A stretch of 64,000 nucleotides of DNA, taken from Bacteroidales bacterium. Its GTDB lineage: Bacteria; Bacteroidota; Bacteroidia; Bacteroidales; UBA932. The stretch is from NCBI GenBank assembly GCA_017549505.1, contig JAFYUS010000056.1, positions 1-64,000 on the forward strand, read 5' to 3'. The notes below the pieces were generated by a model. It saw only the letters and a program-made list of their open reading frames with translations. It was not told where the DNA came from and made no database searches. Shown piece after piece: positions 57,284-64,000 of the stretch. Numbering within the stretch: the stretch's first letter is position 1; the number at the start of each line of letters is the position of its first letter. The position numbers and the translations under genes are program-made.

Positions 57284-58501
57284 CTATATATCCAGCAGTT
57301 TTCTGGCATTACAGATACGTTCCTCCTTGTCGTAACACCCCAGATATACCTCTGTCATATGGATGCTAGAATGTCCTAGACTTTGAGAAATAAATGATAT
57401 GTTCACTCCACTTTTCATCAGTATCGTTGCATATGAATGGCGAGCGGAATAAGTAGAAACGTGTCTGATACCTATGTCTTCAGCAATTACTTTCATTGCT
57501 GCATTACAGCTACTTATGGCATTCCTTACTATATTTATTATTTCCTGAGGAGTCTCTGTCCCTTTAGCAAACCTGAACAACATACCATCAGAAGGGCCTG
57601 ATATGCCATTACCATGTCTTTCAATTATATCTGACATTTCCTGCAACAAAGGAGCTTTGATGATCTTGGGAAATTTATTCGACGAGGATGTCTTGCTGCG
57701 AACAAATGTTATCTCACCATTCACGATACAACTCCTCCTAAGAAACAGCATATCTCTGAAATTTATTCCATTACACATGTATGAGAATAGCCACAGATCC
57801 CGCCAGTATTCACATTCTTCATCTCCCTTCCAATTCCTGATTGACAATATTTCGTCTCGGGTAAGTGCCATATCTCTTGTACGTGACGCAGGTATCCTGT
57901 ACTTACCTGGGGCAAAAGGATAATCATCCTTCATCATGTAACCATCATTAATAATTTCATTGAATACACATTTGAGAACCCTCATATAGATATTTATAGT
58001 TGTAGTACTCTTACCTTCCATAATCCAGAAGTCTTCACATCTGGACAGCCATTGAACTGTGACTGAATCAAATGATATAGATAACCCTGAAAATCTTTCC
58101 AAAGCCCTCAGCGTTGTCCGGTAACGATAAAACGTATTGATTTTACCATTCTTCCTAGCTGAATCCATCTTTGACTTTATTGCATCATTGACCGTCTTCT
58201 TTACATTTCCAAGATGTGCCTCTAATCTCAACAGACTGAATTCACCTCTATCTATCAATCTGTTAGCTTCATTCCTGATCCGGCTGTATACCTTTTCAAC
58301 ATATGATGCTTTCTCTGACTTCCTGTGTATAGTCCAAATGGCCGACCATTCCTTCTCCGAAACATCTATACCTGTTGGAAAATATTTTTGTTTACGTCTG
58401 AAAATCACTTCAATCTTTATTGGATAAAGACCGTTTTTCTTCTTGTGTCTCGTATCAAGTACCGTCATTACAGAGACACCTTCTCTTCTGAATCTGTACA
58501 T
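57284..58501 (-). CDS. Tyrosine recombinase inside a likely invertible segment
   Basis: This protein of 405 residues, counted from the ATG at 58501, is a Bacteroidetes-type tyrosine site-specific recombinase. The N-terminal arm domain has TVLDTRHKKKNGLYPIKI, the core-binding domain spans about residues 100-200, and the C-terminal catalytic domain holds the arginine in NFRDMLFLRR, the lysine in RSKTSS, box II STYSARHSYATIL and the nucleophile tyrosine in LGHSSIHMTEVYLG. Tyrosine stands where many relatives have the first box II histidine, which is common in this group. An in-frame ATG at 58546 is also possible. The gene is flanked by 24-bp inverted repeats and is more AT-rich than its neighbours, so it is probably an acquired phase-switch recombinase. 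Confidence 0.93.
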   Translation of the reverse strand: MYRFRREGVSVMTVLDTRHKKKNGLYPIKIEVIFRRKQKYFPTGIDVSEKEWSAIWTIHRKSEKASYVEKVYSRIRNEANRLIDRGEFSLLRLEAHLGNVKKTVNDAIKSKMDSARKNGKINTFYRYRTTLRALERFSGLSISFDSVTVQWLSRCEDFWIMEGKSTTTINIYMRVLKCVFNEIINDGYMMKDDYPFAPGKYRIPASRTRDMALTRDEILSIRNWKGDEECEYWRDLWLFSYMCNGINFRDMLFLRRSCIVNGEITFVRSKTSSSNKFPKIIKAPLLQEMSDIIERHGNGISGPSDGMLFRFAKGTETPQEIINIVRNAISSCNAAMKVIAEDIGIRHVSTYSARHSYATILMKSGVNISFISQSLGHSSIHMTEVYLGCYDKEERICNARKLLDI

Positions 58502-58723
58502 GGTGTTTAAATTATTGTTTACATGTTTTTTACATACAGTAACCAAAAATCAACGTATATATTATATATGGTATGTCAGAGCCTTCAGACCCTATCAATT
58601 TTAGAGAATCAAACCCTAGAGGATCAGACAGGATATGTATGTACACATATATATGTAAAATGAATGCAAAGCTTTCCAACGATGTTTTTTGTATGGAATT
58701 CTTGCGGATACAAAATTTTTGAT

Positions 58724-58731
58724 TACATTTG
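58724..58731 (+). promoter_or_regulatory. Outward promoter inside the invertible segment
   Basis: TACATTTG is a perfect TAnnTTTG box, with CTTG (3 of 4 of the -33 box) at 58701-58704, 19 bp upstream. Transcription would start near 58738 and run rightward through IR-R into the hairpin at 58799-58839. If the segment flipped, it would run into the DUF4988 lipoprotein gene. The remainder of the gap 58547-58782 shows no gene and no perfect minus-strand -7 box. Confidence 0.6.
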
Positions 58732-58782
58732 CAAATCAATATGCATTCACGGGAACATATAAATTGAGTAAAAGACTATATA

Positions 58783-58806
58783 ATTTATTATTCTGTGGAA
58801 CAAATG
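58783..58806 (+). repeat. Right inverted repeat (IR-R) of the recombinase cassette
   Basis: ATTTATTATTCTGTGGAA, then C, then AAATG: 23 of 24 bases match the reverse complement of IR-L. The segment between the repeats (57278-58782) is 1,505 bp and contains the whole recombinase gene. IR-R overlaps the left arm of the hairpin at 58799-58839. Confidence 0.85.
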
Positions 58807-58839
58807 AGAGTGACTGAAATTCAGTCACTCTCATTTGTT
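58799..58839. terminator. Perfect 20-bp-stem hairpin overlapping IR-R
   Basis: The 20 bases at 58799-58818 are exactly complementary to those at 58820-58839, with one central base. The hairpin is followed by an AT-rich stretch. It would stop the outward promoter in the present orientation. Confidence 0.8.
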
Positions 58840-58971
58840 ATATATACATATATATAATTACGGGTTGCCAAGACATTTATCACAGTTTCATACGTGACAC
58901 GATTTGCCTTTTCTATGTCACGGAAGTGTCAAAATGATGGCATAGTGATTTAATCCGCTCACATATGAAAA
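58840..58971. other. Noncoding spacer between the cassette and the next gene
   Basis: No gene is seen. The only structure is a 7-bp inverted repeat, CGTGACA at 58893-58899 and TGTCACG at 58916-58922, and TATATA runs at 58840-58858. Confidence 0.5.
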
Positions 58972-58997
58972 AGAGCGACCTCGTATGAGATCGCTCT
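58972..58997 (-). terminator. Terminator of the 749-residue membrane protein gene
   Basis: AGAGCGACCTC (58972-58982) and GAGATCGCTCT (58987-58997) form a stem with one G-T pair. Read on the minus strand it is followed by TTTTTC, a classical intrinsic terminator 25 bp after the gene. Confidence 0.88.
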
Positions 58998-59022
58998 GAA
59001 TTAGAGTCCATATTATAATAAA

Positions 59023-61272
59023 CTACTCCGCTATGACTTCTACAACAGCTGTAGAATCGGTCGCTGCTTCGCAGTCGGTGCAGCATTCTACCACTTCTTC
59101 TGCTACTACCTCAGTCTGGTTGTAACGTGGGAGCGGTGAGTTCAGGCCGGCCCATGAGAGGAGGTTGAAGAGCCAGAGTCCTCCAGCAACTACAACGAGG
59201 GCTGCGATAGTGATGAGCCATGCTTTCCATGGAGCCATACCTGCCTTTGCATACGGATCCTTAAGCTTCATCTTAGGATACTTTGCAGCATCTGTAAGGG
59301 TTTCTCCGAAAGGAATGCTGATCTTTGAAGCGGCATTGACAGCCCATCCGTTTGCATTGAGGAGAGGGGCGATGTTGCGGCGACGGAGCTTCATCCATGC
59401 CATGATCATTGCAGGTCCTGAGATTACAAGAAGGATGGCAGCTATGACAACGAGGGTCTTCCACCAAGGCATTGCAAGGATACCTCCGAAGATGCTGGTA
59501 AGAGCTGTTCCCAATGCTCCCAATGCCATACCGAAGGCTGCAAAGATACCGGCGAACTTACCGATGTCGAAAGGCTGCGCAGGCGCTGCAGGGGCCCCTG
59601 CAGCTGTGGCAGCAGGTGCTGCATTGATCTTGGCTGTAGCATCCGCCATCATCTTGGCATCCTTGTCTGCAGCACTCTTGTTGATGAGGTTCTCGATAGC
59701 CTTGGCCATTCTGCGGTAAGGTGACCAGAACGCCTGAGCTACACTGATAGGATTATCGATGATCTTTGTGATCACAGCATCCCATTCCTCACCTGCATTG
59801 TCATAATAAACAGCATTCTTACCTACGATAAGATCTCCGATCTCTCCTACTGTAACTGCTGCAACGATATTGAGAGTACCTGGTTTCGACTTGGTCTTGC
59901 AGTCGCAGTATACGAGGAACATTCCGCTGGTCGCAGCTGAAGCATTATGTTTCGCCATATCCGCAACCTTCATACAGAAACGGCACTCCCTCTGGTCGAT
60001 GATGAGTCGTCCTGACTGGAAGATAGCGGCAACATCCTTGTCCTTTGTATAGAAATCGTTAAGGGTAACGAAGTTTCTTACGAGTCTGTAGAAATCGCGG
60101 AAGATGTGGAGGAACTTGTCCACCATCTGGATATTGGCAGCTTCTTCAGCAAGAGCTGCATCCTGTGCAACGAGGTCATGAAGCGAAGCCTTTCTGTCCT
60201 TTGCGATGAAATCCTTGACCGCATCAAGTCCGAGAGCCTCCACGCATGCTCCTGCCTTGGCTCCCTTCCATGCTGTATATGCAGCGAACTGAGCACCGAC
60301 TGCTGCCCAGTCAGCTTCTGTAAGCACCTTCTTGTCAGCAAAGGCAACAGATCTCACAAGTTCAAACTTTGCAGCCCATGCAGGGTTCACCGGAGCTGTA
60401 AGGTCAAGTTCAGCCTTTCCTGTAATACGTGCGATAGGATAAGATGCTATCTCATCGGTCTTTGCTGTAAGGTTCTCTGTGCTGATGGCCTGGATGCTTG
60501 CTGTCTGCACATCGAGAGATGCTGTACTGTCTGGAGAGAAGGCAGCGAGCTTTGAACGCATGAAGAAATCCTTCACTTTTGCATCGAGCGCATTATAGGC
60601 GTCGATGACAGCATCAGTCTTGTCTCCGAACGGCGCCTCTACTGCAGCACCATGCCATGCAACGTAATCAGCGAGGTTCTTATAGAAAGCCTCGATCAGG
60701 TCTGCATTCACACCTGCAGCACCGCTGCGGTCTGCAACGCCGCCTAGCGAAGCTACGGCGGCTGCAATCGCAGCCTTGTCATCTGCATCCTCGGCTGTAG
60801 CCTCGGTGATGATTCCGTCGCCGTTGAAACGGGTCTTCGCGAAAATAGCCGCTACATCAGCTGTGTCTGCCAAAGAGATGACAGTGCCTTCCTTGCCAAG
60901 ATTTGCAAGAATCTGCCTTGCACAGTTGTAAAGCTTCTTTCCTTCCGGATTTTCCTGGTCCAGGTTCTCGATATCGATGCTGTCCTTGCCTTCGAGAACG
61001 AGGTCTGCGTTCTTCAGGACGCCTGTGATCCACTGCGAAGTGGCGATCACGTCGTTGACACGGATCTTCTCATCACCGTCGATATCCATATACCTGAGAC
61101 TCTTGTCATCGATCTCAAGGCCTGTTACAGGACATGAAAGGACTGTCCACATCTTAGGGTCGAGTTCTGCGAGATGAGCGATATCCTCACCTGAACTGAT
61201 TCTTACTCGTGAAGAGCCGCCAAGATTCACGAACTCCCACTTGTACTTCTTGCTGTTGTTAAAGATTGCCAT
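59023..61272 (-). CDS. Membrane protein of unknown function with EF-hand-like loop
   Basis: This 749-residue protein is not recognised. Near the N-terminus a DIDGDEKIRVNDV loop (D-x-D-G-D-x-K-I) resembles a calcium-binding EF-hand or dockerin loop. A long, alanine-rich helical middle follows, with a cysteine cluster (ECRFCMKVAD, then VYCDCKTK) that could bind metal. The C-terminal third contains two or three transmembrane helices (around FAGIFAAFGMALGALG, LVVIAAILLVISGPAMIMAW and AWLITIAALVVVAGGLWLF) and a short acidic tail with ECCTDCEA. The start at 61272 is chosen because a perfect -7 box at 61322-61315 lies upstream, while the longer frame would begin inside it. The upstream partner gene is also of unknown function. 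Confidence 0.75.
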   Translation of the reverse strand: MAIFNNSKKYKWEFVNLGGSSRVRISSGEDIAHLAELDPKMWTVLSCPVTGLEIDDKSLRYMDIDGDEKIRVNDVIATSQWITGVLKNADLVLEGKDSIDIENLDQENPEGKKLYNCARQILANLGKEGTVISLADTADVAAIFAKTRFNGDGIITEATAEDADDKAAIAAAVASLGGVADRSGAAGVNADLIEAFYKNLADYVAWHGAAVEAPFGDKTDAVIDAYNALDAKVKDFFMRSKLAAFSPDSTASLDVQTASIQAISTENLTAKTDEIASYPIARITGKAELDLTAPVNPAWAAKFELVRSVAFADKKVLTEADWAAVGAQFAAYTAWKGAKAGACVEALGLDAVKDFIAKDRKASLHDLVAQDAALAEEAANIQMVDKFLHIFRDFYRLVRNFVTLNDFYTKDKDVAAIFQSGRLIIDQRECRFCMKVADMAKHNASAATSGMFLVYCDCKTKSKPGTLNIVAAVTVGEIGDLIVGKNAVYYDNAGEEWDAVITKIIDNPISVAQAFWSPYRRMAKAIENLINKSAADKDAKMMADATAKINAAPAATAAGAPAAPAQPFDIGKFAGIFAAFGMALGALGTALTSIFGGILAMPWWKTLVVIAAILLVISGPAMIMAWMKLRRRNIAPLLNANGWAVNAASKISIPFGETLTDAAKYPKMKLKDPYAKAGMAPWKAWLITIAALVVVAGGLWLFNLLSWAGLNSPLPRYNQTEVVAEEVVECCTDCEAATDSTAVVEVIAE

Positions 61273-61314
61273 ATATAAAAAAATGATTGATTTTTTCAGA
61301 ATGCTAAATTCCTC

Positions 61315-61322
61315 CAAAATTA
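61315..61322 (-). promoter_or_regulatory. -7 box of the 749-residue membrane protein gene
   Basis: TAATTTTG on the minus strand (61322 to 61315) is a perfect TAnnTTTG match and predicts a start near 61308, 36 bases before the ATG at 61272. Confidence 0.55.
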
Positions 61323-61353
61323 ATCATTTTTTCTTAAAGACTGTCAATCAGCC

Positions 61354-62814
61354 TTATATTTCATCAATTGAAAGCACACCGTTACGTGTCATCGTTATAC
61401 AGAAGTGATGATATTTCACATCTTTGTCATGAATGAGCTGGAAGACGATGTTCACATGATATATCTTCTGCACATCCATAGTCCCGATATTTCCCGATTC
61501 ATCGACAGAATCGACAGGTATTGTCGGATTGTCCATCTTCTGAGTAAAACGATGCAGATGCAGACGCATGATCTCATTTATTCCGCGCATCGGATAGTCA
61601 TCATTTTCCGCCAGAGCCACATCATCTATGGTAACATGCTTTCTGTAGAGAAGAATCTTCTCCTCGAATATGCGTGCCTCGTCTTCGACGGAGGACGCCT
61701 TCTCCCTCATGAGAAGGACTTCAGCTGGAGTCTTCGACTCCGATATGAAGTCAAATCCTTCCTTCACGACACCTATCCTGTTCTTTCCGATGGTGACGAC
61801 GGCTTTCTTATCGTAGTACTTGTTTCCAAGCTTATGCGCAAAGAAATATCGCAGGAGTTCCTTGATGCGGTCCTTCATCATGTAGCTCACTACCAGAACA
61901 ACGAAAAGAGGCCAGGTGATGTTTCCGTACTTGACCTGAGTGAACCAGGCCACTGCAGTGGCAAAAATCATTGCCAGACCAGCCGCCAGGCTATAACAGA
62001 TCTGCTCGACAGCCACTCCGTCCTTCTTCTTGTCAAGTCTTATGTAGAGTTCGCTCTCGATGAACTTCTTGAGCATTCCGCGGTGGTATACAAGCTGGCG
62101 GTCGTGAGAGTCTTCTCCAGTCAGGACACCATAATCCTGAGACACCTTGTACTCCCTTTCCCCCATTATAAGTCCCATCAGGTCGGCTTTCAAGGCTTTG
62201 CATTTTTCCGAAGTATTGGTCGTATCGATAGTCCTTATAAGACGTATGGTCCTCATTTCGACGACATGACTCATGAACTCATCGCACAGGCGGAAGTAAC
62301 TGCGGGTCCTGGGTGAAGCCGTAGGTACATCTATGATCTGATACATGGCACGGAAAGCAGCAAGGACGGATTTTGTACTTGAAACAAAATCCTTGACAAG
62401 ATAGTCTGCCGACTCAAATGAACGGGTTGCCGAAATGTGTGCCACCTGATCTCTGAGAGCACTCTTGAATATCGCGGCAAACATCTTCAGATGGTACTCA
62501 TACGCATCGAGGTCTGCATGCTGAGGATTGTTCGCAACCTTTTCCAACGCCTTACGGAGAGATGTCAGAGGCAGTGAAGTATCATGAGCGATATCTCTCA
62601 TCAGGTATACAGGAGTGATGAGTCTGATATTTGACTTTATGTCACGGTAAAACTGCTTCTTGCCGTAATTCTCCGGATTTATATCCAGACTGTTAGGTAC
62701 GAACATCCATGTATTGACCGAAAAATCATCGACAATACCGTCCTCCTTGCTGTTGAATCCGAACTTGAACTCAACAGAGTAATTATCATGTTTCTTTGCC
62801 TGTATTGAAATCAT
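61354..62814 (-). CDS. Membrane protein of unknown function, partner of the downstream gene
   Basis: This 486-residue protein is not recognised. The N-terminal 270 residues are soluble and contain a helical region rich in basic and acidic residues. Two adjacent transmembrane helices lie at about 271-291 and 298-314. The C-terminal 170 residues are again soluble, ending MTRNGVLSIDEI. No signal peptide is present, so both soluble parts probably face the cytosol. It lies 81 bp upstream of the 749-residue gene on the same strand. That spacing and order suggest a shared function, but none can be named. Confidence 0.75.
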   Translation of the reverse strand: MISIQAKKHDNYSVEFKFGFNSKEDGIVDDFSVNTWMFVPNSLDINPENYGKKQFYRDIKSNIRLITPVYLMRDIAHDTSLPLTSLRKALEKVANNPQHADLDAYEYHLKMFAAIFKSALRDQVAHISATRSFESADYLVKDFVSSTKSVLAAFRAMYQIIDVPTASPRTRSYFRLCDEFMSHVVEMRTIRLIRTIDTTNTSEKCKALKADLMGLIMGEREYKVSQDYGVLTGEDSHDRQLVYHRGMLKKFIESELYIRLDKKKDGVAVEQICYSLAAGLAMIFATAVAWFTQVKYGNITWPLFVVLVVSYMMKDRIKELLRYFFAHKLGNKYYDKKAVVTIGKNRIGVVKEGFDFISESKTPAEVLLMREKASSVEDEARIFEEKILLYRKHVTIDDVALAENDDYPMRGINEIMRLHLHRFTQKMDNPTIPVDSVDESGNIGTMDVQKIYHVNIVFQLIHDKDVKYHHFCITMTRNGVLSIDEI

Positions 62815-62819
62815 ATTTC

Positions 62820-62872
62820 TCTATAAAGGATTGCCACGTCGCTACGCTCCTCGCAATGACGTTCTATAAAGG
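62820..62872. repeat. REP-like repeat bracketed by 10-bp direct repeats
   Basis: TCTATAAAGG at 62820-62829 and again at 62863-62872 flank exactly 33 bp. That insert begins ATTGCCACGTCG and ends CTCCTCGCAATGACGT, and it belongs to the family at 15279 and 21307. The arrangement looks like an insertion with a target duplication. Confidence 0.7.
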
Positions 62873-62879
62873 TATTATG

Positions 62880-62905
62880 CTCCAGGACTTAAAACAGTCC
62901 TGGAG
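62880..62905 (-). terminator. Hairpin at the end of the transporter gene
   Basis: CTCCAGGACT (62880-62889) pairs with AGTCCTGGAG (62896-62905), overlapping the stop codon of the transporter gene. No T-run follows, so termination strength is uncertain. Confidence 0.6.
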
Positions 62906-64000
62906 TGTAACCCAGCCAATGCAATACGGTCTCACCCCATACAAGGATCATAAACCATGCTATGAGCATCATGGTGATACCGAACTTGAAGGTATCGCTC
63001 CAGCTGTAGTGGTTTGTAGTATATAGCAGCGCCGCCGGCTTGCTGTTGAACGGCAGCACGTAAACATGTTCAATCAAGAGGGATACAGGGAACGAGAGGC
63101 TGAGCGGAGGGAATCCGAACTGCTGTTCCACACCTATCGCGATAGGTACGAATACCAGGGTCCTCATGTTCTTGGACTGGAAGATAAGAGCACTGAAGAG
63201 CATGAGTCCGGTAAGAAGAATGTACAGAACGATGAAAGGAGTCTGGGCTGTAATGCCGAGAGCATCCATTCCTGCACCGACAAGCATGGAAGGAAGGTCT
63301 GTGGCATTGAGGCCGGATCCGATCACATATGCACCCGCAGAGAAGATCATAAGATGCCATGGAATATCGACATCATTCCATTTCACCACGCCGATGCCCG
63401 GCATCAGGGCGATGACCGCACCGATGAGGACCACGACTTCCGCAGAGACACCATGGAGACTTTCGGTCACCCACATCACGAGTACGCCGACGAAGATCGC
63501 GATGGACTTGAATTCCTCCATCTTCATGGATCCCATTGATTCGAGCTCATTACGGAGTCTCTCCATTCCGCCCTGGATCTGCGGCTGTCTTTCCTCCGGC
63601 TTGAGAGGGAAGATGACCTTCACGCCGACGAACCATCCGATAAGAAGGAGGATCATCGCAAGTGGGAATGCAGCCACCAGCCAGTCTGCGTATATCACTG
63701 AAACTGAGCTATATGCTCCCATAAGGAGCGATATGGCGAGAAGATTCGCGCCGGAGCCTGTCATGAAGGCGCTGGCACCGATATTTATCTGGAAAAGATT
63801 CTGGAGCACGAGGTTACGTCCGAAATTATTACGGTTACCCTGACTTGCTCCGAAGATTGCAGCCACGACCATGAATATAGGAAGAAGGATTGTCGCCTTG
63901 ACGGTCGTAGCCGAAATGAACATTGACAGGACGACATTGATGATAAGAAAACTGAAGAATATGCCGGAAGCGCTCTTGCCGAACTTCAAGACAAACCAGA
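62889..64000 (-). CDS. DASS/SLC13-type anion:sodium symporter, N-terminus outside the window
   Basis: This partial protein of about 370 residues continues past base 64000; the codon at 63989 is TTG and the frame stays open upstream, so it is not the start. It is a polytopic membrane protein of the divalent anion:sodium symporter type, which imports dicarboxylates, sulfate or similar anions. Conserved-looking segments are FISATTVKATILLPIFM, ASAFMTGSGANLLAISLLMGA and, near the C-terminus, TTNHYSWSDTFKFGITMMLIAW. A TrkA-type soluble domain is not present in the visible part. The ion and substrate are not certain. Confidence 0.85.
   Translation of the reverse strand, partial: WFVLKFGKSASGIFFSFLIINVVLSMFISATTVKATILLPIFMVVAAIFGASQGNRNNFGRNLVLQNLFQINIGASAFMTGSGANLLAISLLMGAYSSVSVIYADWLVAAFPLAMILLLIGWFVGVKVIFPLKPEERQPQIQGGMERLRNELESMGSMKMEEFKSIAIFVGVLVMWVTESLHGVSAEVVVLIGAVIALMPGIGVVKWNDVDIPWHLMIFSAGAYVIGSGLNATDLPSMLVGAGMDALGITAQTPFIVLYILLTGLMLFSALIFQSKNMRTLVFVPIAIGVEQQFGFPPLSLSFPVSLLIEHVYVLPFNSKPAALLYTTNHYSWSDTFKFGITMMLIAWFMILVWGETVLHWLGYTPGLF

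Overview
The window looks like a chromosomal piece of a Bacteroidales bacterium, probably an uncultured gut lineage; a Rikenellaceae- or Cryptobacteroides-like origin is only a guess. Reasons: two SusC/SusD outer-membrane pairs, many lipoproteins with a Bacteroidales-type lipobox, promoters of the Bacteroidetes form (-7 TAnnTTTG, -33 TTTG) rather than TATAAT, a division/cell-wall cluster in the Bacteroidetes order without murF or ddl, and a histidine-degradation operon using FtcD. No tRNA, rRNA or CRISPR array was seen.

Layout. 1-775: the tail of an unidentified gene and a small serine DNA invertase of the Mpi type. 1060-8180: SusC, SusD, zinc-metallopeptidase lipoprotein and DUF4302 lipoprotein, a four-gene import locus. 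8352-13203: a second SusC/SusD pair. 13347-15243 (minus): groS-groL. 15464-21698: DUF819 transporter, TrmH-type methyltransferase, glyA, nitroreductase lipoprotein, HD hydrolase, M23 peptidase. 21839-37209: the dcw operon mraZ-rsmH-ftsL-ftsI-murE-mraY-murD-ftsW-murG-murC-ftsQ-ftsA-ftsZ, tightly packed and probably one transcription unit. 37251-41439: gltX, rpiB, truB, MATE transporter. 41458-46415: YgjP-like peptidase, a 581-bp repeat-rich gap, alpha/beta-hydrolase lipoprotein, rpsO, pnp. 46542-53263: ftcD-hutU-hutH-hutI, converting histidine to glutamate plus formimino/methenyl-THF. 53440-53925: ferritin. 54012-58839: a large collagen-like DUF4988 lipoprotein gene next to a tyrosine recombinase cassette. 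59023-62814: two membrane proteins of unknown function. 62889-64000: DASS-type anion transporter, cut by the window edge.

Most interesting points. (1) The tyrosine recombinase gene lies between 24-bp inverted repeats (57254-57277 and 58783-58806, one mismatch). A perfect Bacteroidetes -7 box inside the segment points away from the lipoprotein gene and into a perfect 20-bp-stem hairpin. Inversion would point this promoter at the collagen-like lipoprotein, which shows no promoter of its own. I read this as a self-contained phase switch, drawn here in the OFF state. (2) Two 75-bp copies of an intergenic element (13235-13309 and 51895-51969) share strongly conserved blocks, while their stems differ by compensatory changes. 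Both sit inside the arms of a terminator-like hairpin. (3) Short REP-like palindromes are scattered through the window, one bracketed by 10-bp direct repeats and a tandem pair read in frame inside a peptidase gene. (4) Several intergenic regions carry ordered repeats with no assigned role (18678-18775, 18829-18878, 42236-42603).

Limits: all calls are by eye from sequence and translated proteins. Family names come from recall of conserved motifs, not from a search.
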